NCBI RefSeq assembly: GCF_003862485.1
Contig: NZ_RRCM01000001.1
Location: 45,124-109,123, forward strand
Length of the DNA stretch: 64,000 nucleotides
DNA from: Lachnoanaerobaculum orale
Lineage (GTDB): Bacteria > Bacillota > Clostridia > Lachnospirales > Lachnospiraceae
Direction: 5' to 3'
Positions 1 through 8,529 of the stretch are shown piece by piece (the stretch's first letter is position 1; each line of letters opens with the position of its first letter). The notes below the pieces were generated by a model that was given only the letters and a program-made list of their open reading frames with translations, was not told where the DNA came from and ran no database searches. Both the position numbers and the translations under genes were made by a program.

Positions 1-133
1 GAAGCCCCCCTCAAGATGGGATATCTCATGTGAAAACAGTAAGACCCCTTGAAGACTACGAGGTAGATAGGGCCAAGATGTAAGTACAGTAATGTATTAA
101 GTTGATGGTTACTAATAGGTCGAGGGTTTAACC
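1..133 (+). rRNA. 23S ribosomal RNA, 3' end (partial)
   Basis: The window opens inside the last helices of a 23S rRNA. The conserved stretches 'AAGACCCCTTGAAGACTACG' and 'ACTAATAGGTCGAGGG' followed by TTTAACC are the usual 3' terminus of Firmicutes 23S rRNA. The gene continues upstream of base 1. The exact 3' end is placed at about 133 by analogy with other clostridial 23S ends and may be off by a few bases. No 5S rRNA follows. Confidence 0.9.
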
Positions 134-167
134 AAAAGATAGGAAAAATTTATGTATATAATCGGAA

Positions 168-353
168 ACACCATCAAATTCGCAAGCGAATTTGAGGTGT
201 ACTTTCTCACTAAGGCTTGAGACAAGCTCTTCGCCAAGTGAGAAATGTAGTTTGGTAGGCAGTTTTGAAGACACATATTTTTCTTAGTGAGTACGAGCGT
301 AGTGAAGTACGAACTTAGAAAAATAGCGTACTTGAACTTACGTAGTAAGTTCA
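168..353 (+). other. Hairpin-rich spacer between 23S rRNA and tRNA-Gly
   Basis: This spacer holds no protein gene and no 5S rRNA. It is made almost wholly of stem-loops: 175-183 with 186-194 (9 bp, extended by ACACC/GGTGT at 168-172 and 196-200); 203-211 with 237-245 (9 bp, with an inner GCTTG/CAAGC hairpin); an imperfect stem 277-294 with 307-324; and 333-341 with 345-353 (9 bp, 3-base loop). The likely role is processing or protection of the 23S 3' end and release of the tRNA. That role is inference. Confidence 0.6.
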
Positions 354-400
354 TAGTATTTCCTTTACAAGTATTTATTATATTGATATAATAGTTGTAT

Positions 401-473
401 GCGCGAGTGGCTCAGTTGGTGGAGTACGACCTTGCCAAGGTCGGGGTCGCGGGTTCGAGTCCCGTCTCGCGCT
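401..473 (+). tRNA. tRNA-Gly (anticodon GCC)
   Basis: A full cloverleaf can be drawn. The acceptor stem is GCGCGAG (401-407) with CTCGCGC (466-472). The anticodon stem CGACC/GGTCG encloses the loop TTGCCAA, giving anticodon GCC. The T arm contains GGTTCGAGTCC. The discriminator base is T473 and CCA is not encoded. It reads the glycine codon GGC (and GGU by wobble) and lies in the same direction as the 23S gene, so it is probably part of the rRNA transcript. Confidence 0.95.
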
Positions 474-488
474 CTTTTTTATTTTGTG

Positions 489-512
489 AGCCTTGTTTTC
501 AGGGCTTTTTTT
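489..512 (+). terminator. Terminator after tRNA-Gly
   Basis: AGCCTT pairs with AGGGCT (one G-U pair) across a short loop, followed by a run of seven T. It closes the rRNA/tRNA transcript. Confidence 0.65.
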
Positions 513-541
513 AGTGGATGAACACATATCATTCTAAAATA

Positions 542-576
542 AAAGATGTCGGACAATTTTATAAGCCGACATCTTT
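542..576 (-). terminator. Terminator of the lipoprotein gene, probably bidirectional
   Basis: A perfect 11 bp stem (AAAGATGTCGG at 542-552 with its complement at 566-576) lies just past the stop codon of the minus-strand lipoprotein gene. A T-rich tract follows on the minus strand and a shorter one on the plus strand. Confidence 0.75.
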
Positions 577-579
577 GTT

Positions 580-1413
580 TTAATAACCTCTCAGTACAGT
601 ATAATCCAGATTATATTTTTGAGCTAATTTTTCCACTGCATTTTTATTTTTTTCATAATCTCCGGTATTTGGGAAATAGATATAGCCTAAATTTTTAAGT
701 GATTTATAAGCATTAAGAAAACTCTCTTTGTTTTCGTAATCATCCTTGCTTTCAAGATTATCCATATATGGAATTATAACAGTGGAATAGCTGTCACAAT
801 GTGAAAATTCATCAAAGACCAAGTCCTTATCATAAAAACCGACCACCTTGCCGTTAAATCTTTCTCCTGAATATCTTATAGGAATTGTATCACCGATATT
901 ATAATATTCTTTAAAGCCGTAGCCAAGCACCATGGGAAACTCACCGTTATATATAAAATCCTGATCTGATAAATAATCCAGTCCCAGTTTTTGCATTGTT
1001 TTTTGATTTAGAATAAATGCATCTACCGGAGTTATATACTCAAGCTTTTTATTGACAAGCATCTTTTTATCTATTAAATCCAGTTTATCTTTATAACCAT
1101 ATGTCAAATCTTCCGGCTTATTCCACTTACCTATAAAATCTACATACGCATGTTTCATATTATAAAAATCCACAGTATCCGTTGAATTCAGTTCAGCATT
1201 AAATTTCTGCAAATTATCAATAAATAAAGGGTTTTCTCTACGTTCTGCAAGTTCATCCAAAGTATATTTACCTGTAGAATAAGAAGCATCTGAAACCTGA
1301 TAAAAAAACTTTTCCCCCTGCATATCTGAAGCAGTAACTTTATTTTCTGAACATCCTTGTAAGGACAGTAATAAAACTGAAAGCAGTAACGGTATCTTTT
1401 TTAGTTTATACAT
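580..1413 (-). CDS. Lipoprotein with a MacB/FtsX-type extracellular domain
   Basis: 277 residues. The N-terminus MYKLKKIPLLLSVLLLS followed by LQGC is a lipoprotein signal peptide, so the mature protein should be anchored outside the membrane through its first cysteine. The middle and C-terminal parts (stretches such as 'GEFPMVLGYGFKEYYNIGD' and 'GKVVGFYDKD') resemble the extracytoplasmic core domain of MacB-like ABC permeases, but no membrane helices follow and no ABC ATPase gene is adjacent. The start at 1413 is chosen for its GGAGG six bases upstream and because a longer frame reaching 1494 would run into the promoter. The family resemblance is by eye; the function is unknown. It stands alone, divergent from the methyltransferase gene. 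Confidence 0.7.
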   Translation of the reverse strand: MYKLKKIPLLLSVLLLSLQGCSENKVTASDMQGEKFFYQVSDASYSTGKYTLDELAERRENPLFIDNLQKFNAELNSTDTVDFYNMKHAYVDFIGKWNKPEDLTYGYKDKLDLIDKKMLVNKKLEYITPVDAFILNQKTMQKLGLDYLSDQDFIYNGEFPMVLGYGFKEYYNIGDTIPIRYSGERFNGKVVGFYDKDLVFDEFSHCDSYSTVIIPYMDNLESKDDYENKESFLNAYKSLKNLGYIYFPNTGDYEKNKNAVEKLAQKYNLDYTVLRGY

Positions 1414-1466
1414 ATATTCCTCCCAAAATATTAAAAATAATATTGCAAATATATTTGTTGAATATG

Positions 1467-1494
1467 ATTTTATCACAAATAAAGGATAGGTCAA
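1467..1494 (-). promoter_or_regulatory. Sigma-A promoter of the lipoprotein gene
   Basis: On the minus strand, TTGACC (1494-1489) and TAAAAT (1472-1467) are spaced by 16 bases. Transcription would start near 1460, leaving a leader of about 47 bases before the ATG at 1413. Confidence 0.55.
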
Positions 1495-1703
1495 TTACAA
1501 AACATAATATTTGTAAGTGTAAATAAAAATATACCGATTTAATTAAATAATATTTATGTACGAAGAAAAAAACAATTTTTATAACCTCTTATATGGGTGA
1601 AAATAATAAAAAATTTCAAAAAATTTAACGGTTTAAAGATGTAAAGTAAGAGGCGGATCGGCAAATTATAAAGATATGATTCTTCACAATTCTTATAAAT
1701 TTA

Positions 1704-1732
1704 TTGAGTTTTCTATAAAATAGAAGTATGAT
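1704..1732 (+). promoter_or_regulatory. Sigma-A promoter of the methyltransferase gene
   Basis: TTGAGT (1704-1709) and TATGAT (1727-1732) are spaced by exactly 17 bases. Just downstream, GTTAG and CTAAC flank a 6-base loop (about 1743-1758), a possible operator. The divergent gap 1414-1813 holds only this promoter and the minus-strand one; I see no gene in it. Confidence 0.6.
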
Positions 1733-1813
1733 ATAACCTAAGTTAGCAATAACTAACACAATCAGATTATATATATTTTTATACCGCAGATATAGCGGTA
1801 AATGGAGGCTTTT

Positions 1814-2623
1814 ATGAAGATAAAACTTGAAGGTGTTATGGAGACTATGCTTATAACTTTGGATGCAAGGGCAAGGGATTACAGATCTGAAAAATCTATA
1901 TTGAAGGATAAAAAGTCGGCTGAAATGGTGGATATGATTGACTATGATTTTGGCTCTTTCAGTAATGAAAAGGTGAATCTTTTAGGTATTATTGCGAGAG
2001 CCAAGGTTATGGATGATGAAGTGAAAAAGTTTATAGACAAATACCCTGATTGTCATATAGTTTCACTTGGTTCAGGGCTGGATACAAGATTTTTCCGTGT
2101 AGATAACGGTAGAATACATTGGTATGATATAGATTTTCCGGAGATAATAAGTTTAAGAAAAAAATTCTTTGAGGAAAACGACAGAGTAAAAAATATCGAA
2201 AAATCAGCCCTTGATAAGTCATGGACAAAGGAGATAGATACAAAGGGAGAGAAGCTTTTGATTATTTCAGAGGGGATGATTATGTATTTTTATCCTAAGC
2301 AGGTGAAGGAGTTTTTAAATATACTGACAGATAATTTTGAACATTTTGTACTTCATCTGGACTGTCTTTCCAAAATACTTGTGAATAAGGCAAAAACTAA
2401 CAAGGCTGTAAAACGAACCAAGTCCGAGTATCATTTTGGAGTTACAAACGGCAAAGAGATTATAGAACTTAATCCTAAATTGAAGCAAATCGGATTTATA
2501 AACTTTACAAAACAAATAGCAAAGCAGATGAAATGGTATGGCAAAATCTTTCTTCCAATCATATATCTTATGAATGATAGGCTTGTAATATGCAAATATG
2601 ATGCAAATAATAACTGTTTGTAA
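1814..2623 (+). CDS. Class I SAM-dependent methyltransferase, LCM/TcmP-like family
   Basis: About 269 residues. It resembles the leucine carboxyl methyltransferase / TcmP-like O-methyltransferase family. The motif 'IVSLGSGLDTRFFRV' is the SAM-binding loop, 'WYDIDFPEI' carries the acidic residue after strand 2, and 'LLIISEGMIMYF' is the family's post-motif region. It should be cytoplasmic and transfer a methyl group from SAM to an unknown small molecule or carboxylate. ATG at 1814 is preferred over the in-frame ATG at 1802 because TGGAGG lies at the right distance only for 1814. It has its own promoter and is followed by an independently promoted protease gene. Neighbours give no clue to the substrate. 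Confidence 0.75.
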   Translation: MKIKLEGVMETMLITLDARARDYRSEKSILKDKKSAEMVDMIDYDFGSFSNEKVNLLGIIARAKVMDDEVKKFIDKYPDCHIVSLGSGLDTRFFRVDNGRIHWYDIDFPEIISLRKKFFEENDRVKNIEKSALDKSWTKEIDTKGEKLLIISEGMIMYFYPKQVKEFLNILTDNFEHFVLHLDCLSKILVNKAKTNKAVKRTKSEYHFGVTNGKEIIELNPKLKQIGFINFTKQIAKQMKWYGKIFLPIIYLMNDRLVICKYDANNNCL

Positions 2624-2630
2624 TGATTTA

Positions 2631-2659
2631 TTGCGGTATGCTGAGATTATTGTTAGAAT
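2631..2659 (+). promoter_or_regulatory. Sigma-A promoter of the C11 peptidase gene
   Basis: TTGCGG (2631-2636) and TAGAAT (2654-2659) have a 17-base spacer. GTTAG...CTAAC (2652-2656 with 2676-2680) forms an imperfect inverted repeat over the likely start site. Confidence 0.5.
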
Positions 2660-2706
2660 ATACTGTAATGAAGTACTAACAATATAAATAATAACAGGAG
2701 GATAAA

Positions 2707-5097
2707 ATGGGTAGACCGACAAGTCATGACAGAGATGTCAGAGGACCGGGGAACAGCGTATTCAGAAGAGAAGTCGCAGGTACAGGTTCTGTAGGAGACA
2801 GCGGCAGGTTTTCAGGGCCGAGGAGATCGGGAGGTGGCGGAGGAAGATCGCCGCTCAGCTTTTTGGTCGTTATAATCATAGCTGTCATAAGCTTGGTATC
2901 AGGCAACAAAACCGGATTATTGAATACAATACTCGGAACATTTACAGGAGGTTCATATTCATCAGGCGGTGCAAATTCACCGCAAATAAATTTACCTTCA
3001 TTAAGTTCCACACTTGGGAATACGGTAGCTTCAAGTATAAGCGGTGTAAGTGCCGGCTGGAGCGGAGTGGACGATAACAGAGGGAAGCTGAATAAGGCGG
3101 TAAATGAGAATGCAAGGGAAAAGTTTTACAGACCTACAGGCGGAGACAGCGTAACCGTAATGGTATATATGTGCGGTACGGACCTTGAGTCAAAATATGG
3201 AATGGCTACCAATGATCTTATAGAGATGACCAAGGCTAAGCTGTCGGACAATGTGAACTTAATAGTATATACAGGCGGTGCCAAAGCTTGGAAAAATTCT
3301 ATAGTATCCGCGTCTACCAATCAGATATATCAGATAAAAGACGGTAAGTTAAGAAAACTTGCAGATGACAACGGGCAGCCTTCTATGACGGATCCGAACA
3401 CATTGGTAAGATTTATAGAATACTGTAAGCAAAACTTTCCGGCAAACAGAAATCAGCTTATATTCTGGGATCACGGCGGCGGTTCTGTAACAGGCTACGG
3501 ATACGATGAGAACAATTCAAATACAGGTTCAATGAACCTCTCAAAAATAAAATCGGCAATAGCCGCAACAAATATTAAATATGATTTTATAGGCTTTGAC
3601 GCCTGTCTGATGGCAACCACAGAGAACGCACTGGCTCTTTCAGACTATGCGGATTATTTGATAGCCTCTGAAGAAACAGAGCCGGGAACAGGCTGGTATT
3701 ATACAAACTGGCTTACAGATTTGAGTAATAATACGGCAATATCGACTTTGGATTTGGGAAAGAGGATAGTGGATGACTTCATTGATGAGAGTGGTAGAAG
3801 CGCAAGAGGACAGTCCACCACACTTTCATTAGTGGATTTGGCGGAACTTAAAGCTACTATGCCTGCAGGTCTATCAAGCTTTGCAAAGGATACTGCAAGC
3901 TATATAAAAAATAAGGAATACAATAAAGTATCAACCGCCAGAACCGCAAGCAGAGAATTTGCAAAGTCGTCAAATATCGACCAGGTAGACTTGGTAAATC
4001 TTGTATACAATATTGAACAGAGTGAGTCAAACAATACAATACAATCGGTGCTTGGTGCGGTAAAGTATAACAGAACATCATCAAATATGGCAAACTCATA
4101 TGGGCTTTCAATATATTTCCCATATAAGAAGCTTTCAAAGGTGGACAGAATGGTTCAGACCTATGGCGATATAGGTATGGACAGCGATTATACCAGGGTA
4201 ATACAGCAGTTTGCATCGTTGCAGGCGAGCGGACAGATAGCAGGTGGAGGAGAGAGTTCACCAATGTCTACACTTAGCGGTAGTAATTCAAATACAGCCG
4301 GTTCACTTTCAAGTGGAGACCTAAGTGCAATGATACAGAGTCTTTTATCAGGAAGTATTTCATCCGACAGTTTGGCAGCTATCGGTCTTGACCTTTCAAG
4401 TATAAACTTCTTACAAAACAGAGATATGTCTGATGATGATATAAAGGACTATGTGCTTTCAAACAGACTTGATTCATCAAAACTTCAGTGGAATGACAGT
4501 GACTCTACACCTAAGATACATCTGTCTGCAGCTGAATGGGATATGGTATCGGGCATATATGAAAATATGCTTATTGACGACGGACAAGGCTATATTGATA
4601 TGGGACTTAACAATTTCTTTAAGTTTGATGAGAACGGAGATATGCTTGCAGACAAAGAAAGAGCATGGATATCAATAGACGGTAATCCTGTAGCATATTT
4701 TCATTTGGCCACTACAAAGGATGATAAAGGAAGTACCGATATCGGTTATGTACCTGTACTTTTAAACGGAGAGAGGGCAAACTTAATTATAGTATTTGAC
4801 TCCGATCATCCTAAGGGATATCTTGCGGGTGCAAACTTTGACTATACAGGTACAGATGTAGACACTGTTGCAAAGAATATAACAGAGATAAAGACGGGTG
4901 ATAAGATAGACTTTTTGGCAAATTATTATAGCTATGACGGAACTCTTGAAAATGATTATAAGATAGGCTATCAATATACTGTAAGTAAGCAGCCTGAAGT
5001 ATACTATGTAAATATTCAGGATGACAATGAGATCACATATAAGTTTACAGATATTTACAATAACAGCTATTGGACTCCGGTTCTAAAGAGCAAATAA
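2707..5097 (+). CDS. Membrane-anchored clostripain-family (C11) cysteine peptidase
   Basis: 796 residues. The first 46 residues are polar and glycine/arginine-rich, followed by a single membrane helix (about 50-66), with no cleavable signal, so the protein is probably anchored with its catalytic part outside. Peptidase C11 signatures are clear: 'LIFWDHGGGS' with the catalytic His at 256, and 'YDFIGFDACLMAT' with the catalytic Cys at 300. Family members cleave after basic residues and mature by self-cleavage. The region beyond about residue 500 starts with a Ser/Gly-rich linker and has no family I recognise. AGGAGG precedes the ATG at 2707. It has its own promoter. Role (nutrition, surface processing or host interaction) cannot be told from context. 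Confidence 0.88.
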   Translation: MGRPTSHDRDVRGPGNSVFRREVAGTGSVGDSGRFSGPRRSGGGGGRSPLSFLVVIIIAVISLVSGNKTGLLNTILGTFTGGSYSSGGANSPQINLPSLSSTLGNTVASSISGVSAGWSGVDDNRGKLNKAVNENAREKFYRPTGGDSVTVMVYMCGTDLESKYGMATNDLIEMTKAKLSDNVNLIVYTGGAKAWKNSIVSASTNQIYQIKDGKLRKLADDNGQPSMTDPNTLVRFIEYCKQNFPANRNQLIFWDHGGGSVTGYGYDENNSNTGSMNLSKIKSAIAATNIKYDFIGFDACLMATTENALALSDYADYLIASEETEPGTGWYYTNWLTDLSNNTAISTLDLGKRIVDDFIDESGRSARGQSTTLSLVDLAELKATMPAGLSSFAKDTASYIKNKEYNKVSTARTASREFAKSSNIDQVDLVNLVYNIEQSESNNTIQSVLGAVKYNRTSSNMANSYGLSIYFPYKKLSKVDRMVQTYGDIGMDSDYTRVIQQFASLQASGQIAGGGESSPMSTLSGSNSNTAGSLSSGDLSAMIQSLLSGSISSDSLAAIGLDLSSINFLQNRDMSDDDIKDYVLSNRLDSSKLQWNDSDSTPKIHLSAAEWDMVSGIYENMLIDDGQGYIDMGLNNFFKFDENGDMLADKERAWISIDGNPVAYFHLATTKDDKGSTDIGYVPVLLNGERANLIIVFDSDHPKGYLAGANFDYTGTDVDTVAKNITEIKTGDKIDFLANYYSYDGTLENDYKIGYQYTVSKQPEVYYVNIQDDNEITYKFTDIYNNSYWTPVLKSK

Positions 5098-5137
5098 AAA
5101 ATTTATGTAATTAGACTATAATTTGTAAAAACTATGT

Positions 5138-5167
5138 AAGACATAAAATTAAAATATAGTTTATAAT
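5138..5167 (+). promoter_or_regulatory. Promoter of the small wall-binding protein gene
   Basis: AAGACA (5138-5143) with an 18-base spacer to a perfect TATAAT (5162-5167). It lies 55 bases before the gene's start. Confidence 0.5.
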
Positions 5168-5222
5168 GTAATCAAACAGTAAATCTGTTATGACATGAGT
5201 GAGTAGGAGAAAAGGAGGAATG

Positions 5223-5591
5223 ATGAAAAAAGGTTTAATCAAATCAGCGGCAGTCTTGTTTGCGGCATTCAGTCTAGGTGGTGTTGTAGTTCCCCCGTTG
5301 ACAGCACATGCAGAAGTTTTGGAGCGTATGCAAGGTGACAGAGGCGAATGGCGTAGAGACGAGCATGGTTGGTACTTTATGTTGACAGGAACTACAAGAT
5401 ATGTAGCGGAAAACTGGTTATATGACAATCAGAAGTGGTATTATTTTGATCACTGGGGCTATATGTACAGAAATGCTTGGATAAACTACAAGGGTGATTC
5501 ATATTATGTAGGCGCTGACGGAGCAATGTGGTACAATGCCAGAACTCCTGACGGATACTGGGTAGATAGTAACGGTAAGTGGGTAAGATAA
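5223..5591 (+). CDS. Small secreted cell-wall/choline-binding-repeat protein
   Basis: 122 residues. A Sec signal peptide with a basic start, hydrophobic core and an AHA cleavage site (about residue 30) is followed by a short linker and two to three aromatic repeats of the cell-wall/choline-binding type, for example 'NWLYDNQKWYYFDHWGYM' and 'AWINYKGDSYYVGADGAMW'. These repeats bind choline or wall polysaccharide. There is no catalytic domain, so it is a free binding module. Two ATG codons overlap at 5220 and 5223; GGAGG at 5214-5218 favours 5223. It has its own promoter and terminator. Confidence 0.8.
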   Translation: MKKGLIKSAAVLFAAFSLGGVVVPPLTAHAEVLERMQGDRGEWRRDEHGWYFMLTGTTRYVAENWLYDNQKWYYFDHWGYMYRNAWINYKGDSYYVGADGAMWYNARTPDGYWVDSNGKWVR

Positions 5592-5611
5592 CCCATATTT
5601 ATAAAGTAAGA

Positions 5612-5636
5612 CCTCAAGGTATACCTTGGGGTTTTA
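5612..5636 (+). terminator. Terminator of the wall-binding protein gene
   Basis: CCTCAAGG pairs with CCTTGGGG (one G-U pair) around a TATA loop, followed by TTTTATT. Confidence 0.7.
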
Positions 5637-5739
5637 TTAGCATATAGATATATTTTATGATATACTATAGGTGTTACTTGTAGTATTGTCTTTCTAAGAA
5701 TCATTAGCGTAGAGGGTTAATGTTAAAAGAGGAGGAAAT

Positions 5740-6141
5740 ATGTTATATTGGGGAATTTTATTTGCTATATTTGCTATAGGTGAGATTATCATCCCCGGTT
5801 TGGTTTCGATATGGCTGGCGCTTGCTGCACTTATTATGGTTGTGCTGTCTCCGTTTATAGATTCGATACAGATACAGCTGGCTATATTCTGCATACTTTC
5901 GCTTATCTTTATCATATTCTTCAGAAAAATATTCAAGAGGTATATGAAGGTTAAGGATAAGCTTGATGTGGAGAGGGTAAAGATAGTAAAGCTTACAGCA
6001 CAAGAAGGCGGTAAATATGTCTATGATGCAAGGTTTAAGGGCGGCATATGGACAGCTGTTTCAAATGTCAAGCTGAACGAAGGTGATATTGCCGATATCG
6101 GCAGATTTGAGGGAAATAAGATAATAATCGGGGAGAAATAA
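5740..6141 (+). CDS. NfeD family membrane protein
   Basis: 133 residues. It has two to three hydrophobic segments in the first 65 residues ('IPGLVSIWLALAALIMVV', 'LAIFCILSLIFIIFF'), then a basic linker and a small beta-rich C-terminal domain of the NfeD OB-fold type ('KGGIWTAVSNVKLNEGD'). NfeD proteins partner with SPFH/stomatin proteins in membrane microdomains, and the next gene encodes such a protein 14 bases downstream, so they form a two-gene operon. This is the short NfeD form without the serine-protease domain. GAGGAGG lies just before the ATG. Confidence 0.88.
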   Translation: MLYWGILFAIFAIGEIIIPGLVSIWLALAALIMVVLSPFIDSIQIQLAIFCILSLIFIIFFRKIFKRYMKVKDKLDVERVKIVKLTAQEGGKYVYDARFKGGIWTAVSNVKLNEGDIADIGRFEGNKIIIGEK

Positions 6142-6155
6142 AAGGAGATATAACT

Positions 6156-7070
6156 ATGAACGTGATAGGTTATGTTATTGCGATTATAATTCTGGCAATT
6201 ATAGTTGTGTTTACAGCCAAGGGAATAAAGATAGTACCTGAGTCCAGAGTATATGTGATTGAGAGACTTGGAAAGTATTCACAGGGGCTTCAGTCAGGTT
6301 TGAGCTTTATCAATCCGTTTTTTGACAGAGTGGCTAAAGTGATTTCACTTAAGGAGCAGGTGGTAGATTTTCCGCCACAGCCTGTAATCACTAAGGATAA
6401 TGCAACAATGCAGATAGACACTATAGTATACTTTCAGATAACGGATCCTAAGCTCTATACTTACGGTGTTGAAAGACCTCTGGCAGCTATAGAGAATCTT
6501 ACAGCCACCACACTTAGAAATATCATAGGTGATATGACCGTAGACCAGACTCTTACATCAAGAGACACTATCAATACGGCAATGAGAGCGGAACTTGATG
6601 AAGCTACAGATCCTTGGGGTATCAAGGTAAACCGTGTGGAGCTTAAGAGTATCTTGCCTCCTGAAGATATCAGAGTTGCGATGGAGAAGGAGATGAAGGC
6701 CGAGCGTGAAAAGAGAGCCAATATCCTTGAGGCACAGGCAAAGAAAGAAAGCGCTATCCTTGTAGCCGAGGGTAATAAGCAGGCGGCAATACTTAATGCG
6801 GAAGCCGAGAAAGAGACTGCAATAAAGAGAGCCGAAGGACAGGCACAGGCTATACTTGCAATACAAAAAGCACAGGCCGAGTCTTTAAGAGTGCTTTCAG
6901 AAGCGGATCCCAGCCAGAAGGTACTTACACTCAAAGGCCTTGAGGCGTTCCAGAAGGTTGCTGACGGTAAGGCTACAAAGATTATTATACCTACCGAACT
7001 AAGCGGTTTGGCTTCACTTGCGACAAGCTTTGCGGAGCTGAACCAAAAAGTAGAGTTAAAAAAAGAATAG
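6156..7070 (+). CDS. SPFH/stomatin (band 7) family protein
   Basis: 304 residues. One N-terminal membrane helix (about 3-21) is followed by the SPFH domain with family motifs ('IVPESRVYVIERLGKYSQ', 'GLSFINPFFDRV', 'WGIKVNRVELKSI'). An alanine/glutamate/lysine-rich coiled coil follows (about 180-245), then a short hydrophobic C-terminal part. Stomatin-like proteins form oligomeric scaffolds in membrane microdomains and act with NfeD, encoded directly upstream. A strong hairpin terminator follows. Confidence 0.92.
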   Translation: MNVIGYVIAIIILAIIVVFTAKGIKIVPESRVYVIERLGKYSQGLQSGLSFINPFFDRVAKVISLKEQVVDFPPQPVITKDNATMQIDTIVYFQITDPKLYTYGVERPLAAIENLTATTLRNIIGDMTVDQTLTSRDTINTAMRAELDEATDPWGIKVNRVELKSILPPEDIRVAMEKEMKAEREKRANILEAQAKKESAILVAEGNKQAAILNAEAEKETAIKRAEGQAQAILAIQKAQAESLRVLSEADPSQKVLTLKGLEAFQKVADGKATKIIIPTELSGLASLATSFAELNQKVELKKE

Positions 7071-7088
7071 AATAAAAGAACAAAACAA

Positions 7089-7123
7089 AAAAGGGTACTC
7101 CCAAAAACGGAGTACCTTTTTTT
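7089..7123 (+). terminator. Terminator between the stomatin gene and the histidine kinase gene
   Basis: GGTACTCC (7094-7101) pairs perfectly with GGAGTACC (7109-7116), with seven T after it on the plus strand and an A-run before it. It can therefore serve both converging transcripts. Confidence 0.85.
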
Positions 7124-7128
7124 AAAAC

Positions 7129-8529
7129 TTATATTTCCTTACTTATAGGTAGTGAGAATATAAATTCGGTTCCTATTCCCACGGTACTTATAACATCTAT
7201 ATTTTCACCATGTGTTTGAAGTATCTCTTTTACAATGGCAAGTCCAAGCCCTGTACCCTTTTTGTCCTTACCTCTTGAAAGGTCTGATTTATAAAATCTG
7301 TCAAAGACTTTGGACTGTTCGTTCTTTGCGATACCGATGCCGGTGTCCTTCACGGAGACAAATATCTTTTCTTTTTTGATGCTTGTCTGTATTGTGATGG
7401 AAGAGTTTTGCGAGGAGAACTTTATGGCATTGTCAATAAGATTGTAAAGTACCTGCTCTATCTTGCCGAAATCCGCAAATACATACTGTGATACATTTAT
7501 AAATATCAGTTCAATAGTAATATTCTTGCTGTTACACTGCACTTCAAAGCTGCTTGCAGTATTTCTTATCATCTCGTTTATATCAAAGTTTGTCTTATTG
7601 AGCTTTACACTTTCTATAGAGTCAAGTGAGAGTATGCTCTCTGTGAGTTTTGTAAGCCTTTTTGTTTCGTCTATTACTCTGTTAAGATACTTTTCAAGCA
7701 TCTCAGGAGGTATTGTACCGTCCAGAATAGCTTCAAGGTATCCCTTTATAGAAGTAAGAGGAGAGCGAAAATCATGTGAGACATTGGATATAAACTTCTT
7801 TTGATAGTTTTCGGTATCATCAAGCTTATCGGACATATAATTCAGTGTGGCGGCCAGATACCCCATCTCATCATTTGAATTTACCTTTATTTCATACTTC
7901 AAATCACCTTCCGCATACGCCTTGGCTCCGTCGGTTATCTTCTTTAGAGGGGAGTACACAATACGTTGGAATACTATCAGTATAATCATGGACAATAGGA
8001 ATACTATCAAGGATGTAATATAGACAATATTCAGTATATGATATTGGCTTTGAGTAACATTCTTCATAGGAAGGTGGATGACTACATAGCCGTAGGTACG
8101 GAAGTTGCCTGTAATAGGTGCGGAGACACTTAAGAAATCCTCATCAAAGGAGTTGAAATACCTTCCCACCATATAGGATTTGTTACCTGTAGCGGTAGGG
8201 TCAAAGTCGGAGATAACATCAGAGACTCTTTTATTCTCGGCATCCACTATTATCTTGCCGTTTTTATTCATTACCCATATCTTTGCATTCAAAAAGGTGG
8301 CGACAGCTCTAAGCTGCGGATAACTTTCCTCAAGTGAGATATTTTGCCCCTCGTACACTGTGGAGTAGGTGGAAGCTATCAGATTTGCCTCGTCATAGAG
8401 GGTCTGACTTCTGGACTCGACCAGATATGAATATGTAAGTTGGCTTGATATGGTGGCAATGGCCACAAATCCGGCTACTCCGAATATGATATAAGCCAGT
8501 ATAAATTTCAGATAGAGAGAGAGTCTCAT
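7129..8529 (-). CDS. Two-component sensor histidine kinase
   Basis: 466 residues. It has an N-terminal membrane helix (about 8-30), an extracellular sensor region (31-165), a second helix (about 168-190), a HAMP domain, and the HisKA dimer domain with the phospho-accepting His at 252 in 'FISNVSHDFRSPLTS'. The C-terminal HATPase domain carries N ('LIDNAIKFSS'), G1 ('VKDTGIGIA') and G2 ('GTGLGLAIV') boxes. Its start overlaps the stop of the response regulator gene by four bases, so the two are translationally coupled. The stimulus is unknown. Confidence 0.93.
   Translation of the reverse strand: MRLSLYLKFILAYIIFGVAGFVAIATISSQLTYSYLVESRSQTLYDEANLIASTYSTVYEGQNISLEESYPQLRAVATFLNAKIWVMNKNGKIIVDAENKRVSDVISDFDPTATGNKSYMVGRYFNSFDEDFLSVSAPITGNFRTYGYVVIHLPMKNVTQSQYHILNIVYITSLIVFLLSMIILIVFQRIVYSPLKKITDGAKAYAEGDLKYEIKVNSNDEMGYLAATLNYMSDKLDDTENYQKKFISNVSHDFRSPLTSIKGYLEAILDGTIPPEMLEKYLNRVIDETKRLTKLTESILSLDSIESVKLNKTNFDINEMIRNTASSFEVQCNSKNITIELIFINVSQYVFADFGKIEQVLYNLIDNAIKFSSQNSSITIQTSIKKEKIFVSVKDTGIGIAKNEQSKVFDRFYKSDLSRGKDKKGTGLGLAIVKEILQTHGENIDVISTVGIGTEFIFSLPISKEI

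Noticed and set aside
112-354. Minus-strand frame of 80 codons across the rRNA spacer
   Set aside because: It overlaps the 23S 3' end and the hairpin spacer, lacks a ribosome site, and its sequence is explained by the stem-loops.
2315-2722. Minus-strand frame of 135 codons behind the methyltransferase gene
   Set aside because: It is antisense to a well-supported gene and has no ribosome site or recognisable motif.
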